From: an uncultured Archangium sp.
GTDB lineage: Bacteria > Myxococcota > Myxococcia > Myxococcales > Myxococcaceae
Length of the DNA: 7,445 nt
Reading direction: 5' to 3'
NCBI GenBank assembly: GCA_946479335.1
Contig: CAMLFP010000280.1
Location: 1-7,445 of the forward strand
The notes beneath the pieces were generated by a model, which made no database searches, was not told the origin of the DNA, and saw only the letters and a list, made by a program, of their open reading frames with translations. Of the stretch, positions 1-6,329 are shown one piece after another. The stretch's first letter is position 1, and the number at the start of each line of letters is the position of its first letter. The position numbers were made by a program, and so were the translations under genes.

Positions 1-1
1 C

Positions 2-271
2 TCGGTGTCGCAGCGGCTGGCGCGCGTGCTGCTGGGCCTGGCCGACCGCTTCGGTGAGCCCTTCCCCGGTGGGGTGCTGATGCCGGTGCGGCTGCGGCGT
101 GAAGACCTCGCCGCGCTCGGCGCCACCACGCTCGAGTCGGCGAGCCGACACATCAGCGCGTGGAGCGAGGCGGGCTACATCGTGCCGCAGCCGGCGGGCC
201 TGTTGATCCGCGACCTCAACGCGCTGCGGGCACTGGGCGAGAAGTCGGGCGCGGAGCTGCGCGAACGCTGA
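2..271 (+). CDS. Crp/Fnr-family transcriptional regulator, C-terminal part (cut by left edge)
   Basis: This is the C-terminal DNA-binding end of a Crp/Fnr-type regulator. The frame is open to the left edge; the first GTG (position 5) is probably an internal valine, and the N-terminal cyclic-nucleotide-like sensor domain would lie outside the window. About 89 residues are visible. They show the family's winged helix-turn-helix: a segment like 'LRREDLAALGATTLESASRHI', then 'AWSEAGYI', then a wing and the ending 'IRDLNALRAL', matching the usual 'I.D...L..L' finish. The recognition helix carries E-S-A-S-R, resembling the E-x-x-S-R pattern of Fnr more than the R-E-T-V-G-R of Crp, so a TTGAT-type half-site is plausible; this is inference. 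Any cofactor (iron-sulfur, haem, cyclic nucleotide) cannot be judged. It ends 18 bases from the stop of the converging dehydrogenase gene. The family call is firm; ligand and targets are unknown. Confidence 0.85.
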   Translation, partial: SVSQRLARVLLGLADRFGEPFPGGVLMPVRLRREDLAALGATTLESASRHISAWSEAGYIVPQPAGLLIRDLNALRALGEKSGAELRER

Positions 272-289
272 CGCCGCACCGGCCCGCGG

Positions 290-1162
290 TCACCCGGGAG
301 GCAGCCGCACGGCGTCGCGCGCCCACGTGAGGAACCGCGCCTGCTTCGCGTCATCGCGCGCGTCGGCGCTGGGCTCGATGCGCTGGCGCTCCCCCCAGAA
401 GCCGCCCGGGCTGGCGGCTACGGCGGGGTCGGTGGCCATGAACACGAAGCTCTCGGCGGCGGCCTCGGGCGAGGTGGCGAAGGGCATGTGCGGCAGCACG
501 TGCTGCATCATGAAGTGCAGCACGCCGTGGGTCGACGCGGCGCCGGTGGCCGGCACGAAGCCCGGGCAGACCGCGTGCGCCGTCAACGAGGTGCCCGCCC
601 ACCGCGCCGCGAAGCCGCGCATCACCCACAGCACCGCCAGCTTCGAGTTCTTGTACGCGCGATCGTGCTGGTAGCCGCGCTCGAGGTTCGGGTCGTCGAA
701 GTCGAAGTTGACGGGCACGCCGCGGCTGTCGGGGAGGTGCAGCCGTGACGAGACGAACACCGCGCGCGCGGCCGGCGCCCGGCGCAGCAGCGGCTCGAGG
801 CGCTCGGTGAGCAGCAGCGGCGCCAGCGCGTTGACCTGCAGCGTCTCCTCGAGGCCGTCGACGGTGAGGCGGCGCGTGGGGCTCTGCTGCATCACCCCCG
901 CGATGTGGAAGAGCACGTCGAGGGGCGCGCCCTCCGCCAGCAGCGCGTCGCAGCGCGCGTTGATGGAGTCGAGCGACGCGAGGTCGAGCGGCAGCGCGCG
1001 CACCTTCGCCTCGGGGTGCGCCGCGCGGGCCTCGTCGACGGTGCGCTGGCCCGCGGCCGCGTCGCGCGCGGTGAGCCACACTTCGTGCCCCAGCGCCGCC
1101 AACCGCAGCGCCGTCAAGCGGCCGAGGCCGCGCCCACCGCCGGTCAACAGGATGCGCGCCAT
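290..1162 (-). CDS. Short-chain dehydrogenase/reductase (retinol-dehydrogenase-like)
   Basis: A 290-residue NAD(P)-dependent oxidoreductase of the classical SDR fold, probably soluble and cytoplasmic. The N-terminal nucleotide-binding motif TGGGRGLG is at residues 7-14, after a first beta strand that begins at the second residue. The catalytic residues are all present: Asn111 (in LQVNALAP), Ser138/139 (VFVSSR), and Tyr170 with Lys174 (YKNSK). Pro-Gly at 200-201 follows the usual sixth strand. Arg33 after the second strand (TARDAAAG) suggests NADP(H) preference. The layout, with 'AGVM' and 'DDPNLERGY', resembles the retinol dehydrogenase/WWOX-like group, whose bacterial members usually have unknown substrates. 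Oddly, the structural 'NNAG' motif reads H-I-A-G (residues 86-89). The ATG start leads straight into the first strand, so it is well placed, although no good ribosome binding site precedes it. The gene is divergent from the glutaredoxin-like gene and converges on the Crp/Fnr regulator. Confidence 0.93.
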   Translation of the reverse strand: MARILLTGGGRGLGRLTALRLAALGHEVWLTARDAAAGQRTVDEARAAHPEAKVRALPLDLASLDSINARCDALLAEGAPLDVLFHIAGVMQQSPTRRLTVDGLEETLQVNALAPLLLTERLEPLLRRAPAARAVFVSSRLHLPDSRGVPVNFDFDDPNLERGYQHDRAYKNSKLAVLWVMRGFAARWAGTSLTAHAVCPGFVPATGAASTHGVLHFMMQHVLPHMPFATSPEAAAESFVFMATDPAVAASPGGFWGERQRIEPSADARDDAKQARFLTWARDAVRLPPG

Positions 1163-1260
1163 GCCCGGGAGCCCAGCAGAGATGCGGCCGCCGCGCGAGC
1201 GATGTGAAGAAGTGTTCGCGGAGCATGCGCAGCCGCCGGCGCATCGCTAGATGGCGCGCC
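1163..1260. promoter_or_regulatory. Divergent intergenic region
   Basis: These roughly 98 bases separate the dehydrogenase (leftward) from the glutaredoxin-like gene (rightward), so promoters for both should lie here. I see no clear -35/-10 pair and no Shine-Dalgarno sequence for either gene. A weak -10-like TAGATG (1248-1253) sits close to the rightward ATG at 1261, which would give a leaderless transcript if real. The region would be shorter if the rightward gene used an upstream GTG (1204) or ATG (1225). Confidence 0.35.
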
Positions 1261-1262
1261 AT
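1251..1262. repeat. 12-bp perfect palindrome over the proposed start codon
   Basis: ATGGCGCGCCAT reads the same on both strands and covers the first two bases of the proposed ATG start at 1261. It could be an operator, or a small structure affecting initiation, but in DNA this rich in GC a 12-base palindrome may be chance. No second copy was noticed in the window. Confidence 0.4.
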
Positions 1263-1620
1263 GATTCCCAGCCCTCCGATGCACCCCGCCGTCGCGAAAG
1301 CGCAGTCTGAGTTCAACGCCGACCTCGTGCAGGAGGTCGCTGCCGCCGTCGCCGCGCACCCGGTGGTGGTGGTGGGCGTCTCCGGACTCCAGCCGGGCAA
1401 GCGGGCGCGCGCGCTGCTCGACGCGAAGCAGGTGCCCTACACGTACCTCGAGTACGGCAGCTACTTCTCGGGCTGGCGCCGCCGCCTCGCGCTCAAGCTG
1501 TGGGTGCGGTGGCCGACCTTCCCGCACGTGTTCATCAACGGCACCTTCGTCGGTGGCGCGAGTGACCTGAAGAAGTTGATCGACTCGGGCGAATTCGACC
1601 AGCTCCTCGCGAAGCGCTGA
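1261..1620 (+). CDS. Glutaredoxin-fold protein lacking the active-site cysteines
   Basis: A small protein (119 residues from this start) with a glutaredoxin/thioredoxin-like fold. A first strand (PVVVVGVSG, residues 34-42) leads to the active-site loop, then a helix (RARALLD), 'VPYTYLEYG', the cis-proline loop WPTFPHVFING (84-94) and the GG of the glutathione-binding region (98-99), ending in SDLKKLIDSGE. Where glutaredoxins have C-x-x-C, this protein reads L-Q-P-G (43-46), and the whole protein contains no cysteine. It therefore cannot do thiol-disulfide exchange by the usual mechanism; it may bind glutathione or an iron-sulfur cluster via a partner, or be a regulatory relative. The region YGSYFSGWRRRLALKLWV is more basic and aromatic than usual. 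The start is uncertain: ATG at 1261 and at 1279 are both reasonable; in-frame GTG 1204 and ATG 1225 add an arginine-rich tail that looks non-native. It lies 84 bases upstream of maeB, same strand. Confidence 0.75.
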   Translation: MIPSPPMHPAVAKAQSEFNADLVQEVAAAVAAHPVVVVGVSGLQPGKRARALLDAKQVPYTYLEYGSYFSGWRRRLALKLWVRWPTFPHVFINGTFVGGASDLKKLIDSGEFDQLLAKR

Positions 1621-1704
1621 AGCGGCGCACGAAGGCCCCCGCCTGACGCGTTGCAGCGGGTGAATTCGCTCGACCCGCGCGCCCGCGAGCGCGATTGCGT
1701 CGGT

Positions 1705-3996
1705 ATGGCTACTTCGTTCCAACCGCTGTCGAAGAAGATCCGCAAGGAAGACGCGCTCGAGTACCACTCGCAGGGCCGCCCCGGAAAAATCGAGGTGGTG
1801 CCCACCAAGCCCACGGCGACCGCGCGCGACCTCGCGCTCGCGTACTCGCCGGGCGTCGCCGAGCCGTGCCTGGAGATCGCGAAGGACCCCGACCTCTCGT
1901 ACGCGTACACCGCGCGCAGCAACCTGGTGGGCGTGGTGTCGAACGGCACGGCGGTGCTGGGCCTCGGCGACATCGGCCCCTACGCCGGCAAGCCGGTGAT
2001 GGAGGGCAAGGGCGTGCTCTTCAAGAAGTTCGCCGACATCGACGTGTTCGACATCAACGTCGACGCGAAGGAGATCGACGCCTTCTGCGCGGTGGTGAAG
2101 GCGCTGGAGCCCACCTTCGGCGGCATCAACCTCGAAGACATCAAGGCCCCGGAGTGCTTCGTCATCGAGCGCCGCCTGCAGGAGTCGATGAACATCCCCG
2201 TGTTCCATGACGACCAGCACGGCACGGCCATCATCTCCGGCGCGGCGATGCTCAACGCGGTGGAGCTGGCGGGCAAGAAGCTCGACCAGGTGAAGGTGGT
2301 GGTGTCGGGCGCGGGCGCGTCGGCCATCGCCTGCACCAACTTCTGGATTCGCCTCGGCGTGAAGCTCGAGCACGTGACGATGGTCGACACCAAGGGCGTG
2401 CTCTTCACCGGCCGCACCGACGGCATCAACGAGTGGAAGAAGCCCTTCGTACGCGACACCACCGCACGCACCCTGGCCGACGCGCTGCAGGGCGCCGACG
2501 TCTTCCTCGGGGCGTCGGTGAAGGGCCTCGTCACGCCGAAGATGCTGGAGGGCATGGCGAAGAACCCCATCATCTTCGCGCTCGCCAACCCCGACCCGGA
2601 GATCGACTACCACGAGGCGAAGGCCGCGCGGCCCGACGCCATCGTGGCCACCGGCCGCAGCGACTTCCCCAACCAGGTGAACAACGTCCTCGGGTTCCCC
2701 TTCATCTTCCGCGGGGCGCTCGACGTGCGCGCGCGGCGCATCAACGAAGACATGAAGCTCGCGGCGGCCCACGCGCTCGCGGCGCTGGCGAAGGAAGACG
2801 TGCCCGACGCCGTCACCCACGCCTACGGCGGCGAGCACTTCGCCTTCGGCCCCGACTACATCATCCCCAAGCCGTTCGACCCGCGCGTGCTGCTGTGGGT
2901 GGCGCCCGCCGTCGCCAAGGCCGCGATGGACACCGGCGTCGCGCGCGCGCCCGTCGACCTCGAGGAGTACCGCCAGCGCCTCCACCGCCTGCAGTCGCGC
3001 AGCTACCAGGTGATGTCGGTGGTGTTCGCGCGCACCCGCGGCACCGGCAAGCGCATCGCGCTCAACGACGCCGACCACCCGCGCACGCTGCAGGCCGCGC
3101 GCATCCTCCGCGAGGAGGGCGTGTGCGAGCCCGTGCTGCTGGGCGACCTGGAGAAGGTGCAGAAGGCCATCATCGACCTCCGGCTCACCGACGAGCTGGC
3201 GGGCGTCACCATCGTCGACCCCGCGCGCAGCGCCGACTTCGAGCGCTACGCGCAGTCGTACCTCGAGCTGCGGCAGCGCAAGGGCATCTCGCCCGACCGG
3301 GCCCGCTACGACCTGCGCCGCCGCAACTACTTCGGCGCGATGATGGTGAAGCACGGCGCGGTCGACGGCTTCGTCACCGGCCTCACCCAGAGCTACCCCG
3401 AGTGCGCTGCGCCGCTGCTCGAGGTGGTGGGCACCTTCGAGGGCCGCCGCGCCGGTGGCGTGTACGTGGTGGTGCAGCGCAACGAGTTCAAGTTCTTCGC
3501 CGACTGCACCATCAACCCGGTGCCGACGCCGGAGTACCTGGCCGACATCGCCATCGCCACCGCCGACCTCGCGCGCAGCTTCGACGTGACGCCGCGGGTG
3601 GCCTTCCTCTCGTACTCGAACTTCGGCTCGTCTGACGGCGCCGGGCCCCAGCGCATGCGGCAGGCGATGGCCCTGGCCCAGGCGCGCCGCCCCGACCTCG
3701 AGATGGACGGCGAGATGCAGGTCGACACCGCGCTGGTGGAAGAGGAGCGCCGCGACCGCGCGCCCTTCAGCCGGCTCACCGGCGACGCGAACGTGCTCAT
3801 CTTCCCCGCGCTCGACGCGGCGAACATCGCGTACAAGCTGCTGTGGCGCCTCGGCGGCGCGGAGGTCATCGGGCCGGTGCTGCTGGGCATGAACCTCCCG
3901 GTGAACGTGCTGCAGAACAACGCCTCGGTGCAGGACATCGTCAACCTGGCGGCGGTCACTGCGCTGCGCGCCCAGGGCGGCGAGTTCCGCTTCTGA
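1705..3996 (+). CDS. maeB: NADP-dependent malic enzyme with phosphotransacetylase-like C-terminal domain
   Basis: This enzyme oxidatively decarboxylates malate to pyruvate and CO2, normally with NADP+, linking the TCA cycle to pyruvate and NADPH supply in the cytoplasm. The 763 residues match the usual length of the large MaeB type. Residues 1-430 are the malic enzyme part: the LAYSPGVA tyrosine (Tyr47), the catalytic lysine in [17 protein letters not shown] (Lys102), acidic metal ligands in NLED (143-146) and HDDQHGT (168-174), the dinucleotide loop GAGASAIA (202-209), NPDPE (295-299) and [13 protein letters not shown] (315-327). Residues from about 440 to 763 form the phosphotransacetylase-like domain, with [32 protein letters not shown] and [12 protein letters not shown]. 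In known MaeB proteins this domain is generally not catalytic and mediates acetyl-CoA control. The ATG at 1705 opens with '[21 protein letters not shown]', typical of the family; an in-frame TTG at 1651 adds an unlikely tail. No key residue is missing. The next gene starts 61 bases downstream. Confidence 0.95.
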   Translation: MATSFQPLSKKIRKEDALEYHSQGRPGKIEVVPTKPTATARDLALAYSPGVAEPCLEIAKDPDLSYAYTARSNLVGVVSNGTAVLGLGDIGPYAGKPVMEGKGVLFKKFADIDVFDINVDAKEIDAFCAVVKALEPTFGGINLEDIKAPECFVIERRLQESMNIPVFHDDQHGTAIISGAAMLNAVELAGKKLDQVKVVVSGAGASAIACTNFWIRLGVKLEHVTMVDTKGVLFTGRTDGINEWKKPFVRDTTARTLADALQGADVFLGASVKGLVTPKMLEGMAKNPIIFALANPDPEIDYHEAKAARPDAIVATGRSDFPNQVNNVLGFPFIFRGALDVRARRINEDMKLAAAHALAALAKEDVPDAVTHAYGGEHFAFGPDYIIPKPFDPRVLLWVAPAVAKAAMDTGVARAPVDLEEYRQRLHRLQSRSYQVMSVVFARTRGTGKRIALNDADHPRTLQAARILREEGVCEPVLLGDLEKVQKAIIDLRLTDELAGVTIVDPARSADFERYAQSYLELRQRKGISPDRARYDLRRRNYFGAMMVKHGAVDGFVTGLTQSYPECAAPLLEVVGTFEGRRAGGVYVVVQRNEFKFFADCTINPVPTPEYLADIAIATADLARSFDVTPRVAFLSYSNFGSSDGAGPQRMRQAMALAQARRPDLEMDGEMQVDTALVEEERRDRAPFSRLTGDANVLIFPALDAANIAYKLLWRLGGAEVIGPVLLGMNLPVNVLQNNASVQDIVNLAAVTALRAQGGEFRF

Positions 3997-4018
3997 GCGG
4001 CCCGTGAGAAGTCCCGGC

Positions 4019-4053
4019 GCGCGCGGGGAGATTCGGTTGTAAGACCCGCGCGC
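4019..4053 (+). other. GC-rich hairpin just before the start of the vWA gene
   Basis: GCGCGCGGG (4019-4027) can pair with CCCGCGCGC (4045-4053), a 9-bp all-GC stem with a 17-base loop (4028-4044). The loop holds the most AT-rich bases of this gap, including a -10-like TAAGAC (4040-4045). The stem ends 4 bases before the ATG at 4058. There is no T-run after it, so it is not a standard intrinsic terminator of maeB. It could hinder translation of the next gene or be a DNA-level element; neither is shown. Confidence 0.4.
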
Positions 4054-4057
4054 CTTC

Positions 4058-6322
4058 ATGGAGTCGCACGACCAACTCGAGCTCGTCACGCTGTCGTCGC
4101 TGCCGGTCGCAGCGCTGGTGGTGCTCTCGCTCGCGCTGGTGGTGGGCGTGGGGCTGGCGTGCTGGGGCGTGCGGCACGAGGCGTCGCGGCGCCGCCGCTG
4201 GCTGATGTGGTCGCTGCGCGCGCTGGCCGGAGTGTGCGCGCTCTTCTTCCTGCTCGAGCCCGGGCTGCGGCGGTTGCAGGTGGCGCGCGTGAAGAGCCGC
4301 GTGGCGGTGCTGGTCGACCGCTCCGCGTCGATGAGCTTCCCCGTGGAGTCGGGCGGCGTCACCCGCAACGACGCGGTGGCCGAGGCGCTGCGCAGGCTCG
4401 CGCCCGAGATGCAGGCGCAGGCCGAGCGCTACGCCTACGAGGTGTACGGCTTCGACCCCGAGCTGAACGCGGTGACGCCGGAGCAGTTGACGTCGAGCCC
4501 GCCGCGCGCGGGGCGCACCGATCTCTTCGCGGCGCTGCGCGCGGTGAAGGCCGGCGACAGCGGCGGGGCGCGCAAGCTGGCGGGCGTGCTGCTGTGGAGC
4601 GACGGCGCCGACAACGCAGACCTGTTGAGCGGCTTGAGTGATCGCCCGAAGGCGATGCTGCAGCAGCTCGGCGTACCGGTCTCGACGGTGGCGGTAGGTA
4701 AGTCAGGGCTGACCGACCTCTCGCTCGACGCGGTGAAGGTCGATGACTTCGCCTTCGTGCGCAACTCCATCTCCGCCGACGTGGAGGTGCACGGCCGCGG
4801 CTTCAAGGACCAGGCGGTGCAGGTGGTGCTCAAGCGCGAGGGCCAGCTCATCGCCACCAAGGTCGTCACCTTCGCCACCGATGATGAGACGCAGACGGTG
4901 AAGTTCACCTTCACGCCCGACCAGACCGGCCGCTTCGTCTACACGGTCTCCACGCCGGTGCAGCCGGGCGAGGTGGTGGCCGAGAACAACACGCGCAGCT
5001 TCGCGCTCAAGGTGATCCGCGACCGCGTGCGCGTGCTGCTGGTCGCCGGCCGCCCCACGTGGGACGAGCGCTTCTTGCGCGGCGTGCTGAAGCAAGACGC
5101 GAACATCGAGCTGATCAGCTTCTACATCTTGCGCAACGGCACCGACGAGTCGGGCGTGCCCTTCGGCCAGGAGCAGCAGGAGCTCTCGCTCATCCCCTTT
5201 CCGCGCGATGAGATCTTCCAGAAGAAGATCGACACCTTCGACGTGATCATCGTCTTGAACTTCGGGCACGACGACTCGAGCGTGTCGCTGGCGACGTACC
5301 AACGCGACATCGATCGCTACGTGGAGCAGGGTGGCGCGTTCGCGTACCTCGGCGGAGATCGCTCCTTCGGCGACGCGCAGGCGGCGTCCATCAACCCGTT
5401 CGAGCACGTGCTGCCGGTGTCGGCCGCGGGCGTGGCCGATCAAGGCAACTTCATCGCCAGGCTCACCGACGCGGGCCGCCGCCACCCGATGACCAGCGAG
5501 CTCGACTGGAGCGCGCTCCCCGCGATCCCCGGGTTGAACCTCACGCGCGCGCGGCCCGGCGCGTCGGTGCTGCTCGCGCACCCGACGCTGCAGGTCGACG
5601 GTCAGCCCGCGCCGTTGCTCACCGTGGCAGAGCAGGGCCGCGGCCGGGTGATGTCGCTGTCGACCGACGCCACCTGGTACTGGGCGTTCCCCTCGCACGC
5701 GGGCGGCGCGCCCACGCGCGCGTACGAGAAGTTCTGGAGCAACGCCATCCGCTGGCTGGTGCGCGACCCCGACCTCACCACCCTCACCGTGACGGCCGAC
5801 CCGTCGAGCGTGGAGCCCGGCAAGCCGGTGGGCGTCGTGGTGGTGGCGCGCATGCCCGATTACACGCCGGCCGCGGGCGCGACGGTGGGCGTGCAGTTGC
5901 TCGACGCGAACACCGCGCAGGTGGTCGCCGCGCAGTCGCAGGTGGTCGGTGACGACGGCACGCTGCGCCTCGAGTTCGCGCCGCCGCCGCCGGGCGCCTA
6001 CAAGGTGAAGGCCGTCGCCACCAAAGACGGCAAGCAGCTCGGCGAAGGGACTGACGCGGTCGCGGTGCGCAGCGTGGGGCCGGAGCTCGCCGACGCCCGC
6101 GTCAACGCGCCGCTGCTCGAGGAGATCGCCCGCGCGACCGGCGGCGCCTTCTTCGACTCCACGCGCGTGAACCTGGCGGACGTGCCGCTGCGCGAGCCGC
6201 CGATGGTGGAGGTCGGGCGCTCACGCGACGAGCCGGTGTGGGACCGCTGGTACTGGCTCACGCTGCTCATCTTCGTGCTCGGCGCGGAGTGGGCCGTGCG
6301 CCGCCGCTTCGGCTACGTCTGA
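4058..6322 (+). CDS. Membrane-anchored von Willebrand A protein with amidotransferase-like domain
   Basis: A 754-residue inner-membrane protein with a large, probably periplasmic, part. Two transmembrane helices (about residues 15-38 and 48-68) flank a short basic loop (HEASRRRRW). A von Willebrand A domain follows (about 80-215) with an intact metal-ion site: DRSAS (Asp87, Ser89, Ser91), Thr154 in GRTDL and Asp182 in WSDGADN. An Ig-like beta domain covers about 220-318. Next is a class I amidotransferase-like fold (about 323-560; VRVLLVAGRPTWDERFLRGVL, FDVIIVLNFG, YVEQGGAFAYLGGDRSFG), as in the GATase1-like family, then a second Ig-like domain (about 572-670), the 'LLEEIARATGGAFFD' element common in such proteins, and a C-terminal helix (731-746). 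The only cysteines, 35 and 60, are in membrane helices, so the nucleophile is absent and glutaminase activity is unlikely. Relatives often sit with MoxR ATPase and DUF58 genes in envelope-related operons; here none is adjacent. ATG 4058 is the only start, since an in-frame TAA lies at 4040. Confidence 0.9.
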   Translation: MESHDQLELVTLSSLPVAALVVLSLALVVGVGLACWGVRHEASRRRRWLMWSLRALAGVCALFFLLEPGLRRLQVARVKSRVAVLVDRSASMSFPVESGGVTRNDAVAEALRRLAPEMQAQAERYAYEVYGFDPELNAVTPEQLTSSPPRAGRTDLFAALRAVKAGDSGGARKLAGVLLWSDGADNADLLSGLSDRPKAMLQQLGVPVSTVAVGKSGLTDLSLDAVKVDDFAFVRNSISADVEVHGRGFKDQAVQVVLKREGQLIATKVVTFATDDETQTVKFTFTPDQTGRFVYTVSTPVQPGEVVAENNTRSFALKVIRDRVRVLLVAGRPTWDERFLRGVLKQDANIELISFYILRNGTDESGVPFGQEQQELSLIPFPRDEIFQKKIDTFDVIIVLNFGHDDSSVSLATYQRDIDRYVEQGGAFAYLGGDRSFGDAQAASINPFEHVLPVSAAGVADQGNFIARLTDAGRRHPMTSELDWSALPAIPGLNLTRARPGASVLLAHPTLQVDGQPAPLLTVAEQGRGRVMSLSTDATWYWAFPSHAGGAPTRAYEKFWSNAIRWLVRDPDLTTLTVTADPSSVEPGKPVGVVVVARMPDYTPAAGATVGVQLLDANTAQVVAAQSQVVGDDGTLRLEFAPPPPGAYKVKAVATKDGKQLGEGTDAVAVRSVGPELADARVNAPLLEEIARATGGAFFDSTRVNLADVPLREPPMVEVGRSRDEPVWDRWYWLTLLIFVLGAEWAVRRRFGYV

Positions 6323-6329
6323 CGCGGGG

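Noticed and set aside
1204..1260. GTG 1204 or ATG 1225 as start of the glutaredoxin-like gene
   Set aside because: The added residues are rich in Arg and Ser with no fold contribution; the ATG at 1225 has GGAG only 1 base away, too close to act as a ribosome binding site.
1361..1376. Tandem GTG repeat
   Set aside because: It encodes the V-V-V-V of a beta strand in the glutaredoxin fold and is explained by coding.
1667..1691. Six-base inverted repeat (CGCTCG/CGAGCG) before maeB
   Set aside because: The stem is short, and such pairs are frequent by chance in DNA with this much GC.
1651..1704. TTG start for maeB at 1651
   Set aside because: It adds 18 residues without family resemblance; ATG at 1705 begins the sequence typical of MaeB.
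3997..4057. Intrinsic terminator after maeB
   Set aside because: The hairpin there is not followed by a T-run on the plus strand.
1144..4368. A 1074-codon open frame on the minus strand opposite maeB
   Set aside because: The translation is dominated by Arg, His, Val and Ala runs typical of an antisense shadow in high-GC DNA, it covers a well-recognised malic enzyme gene, and it shows no domain.
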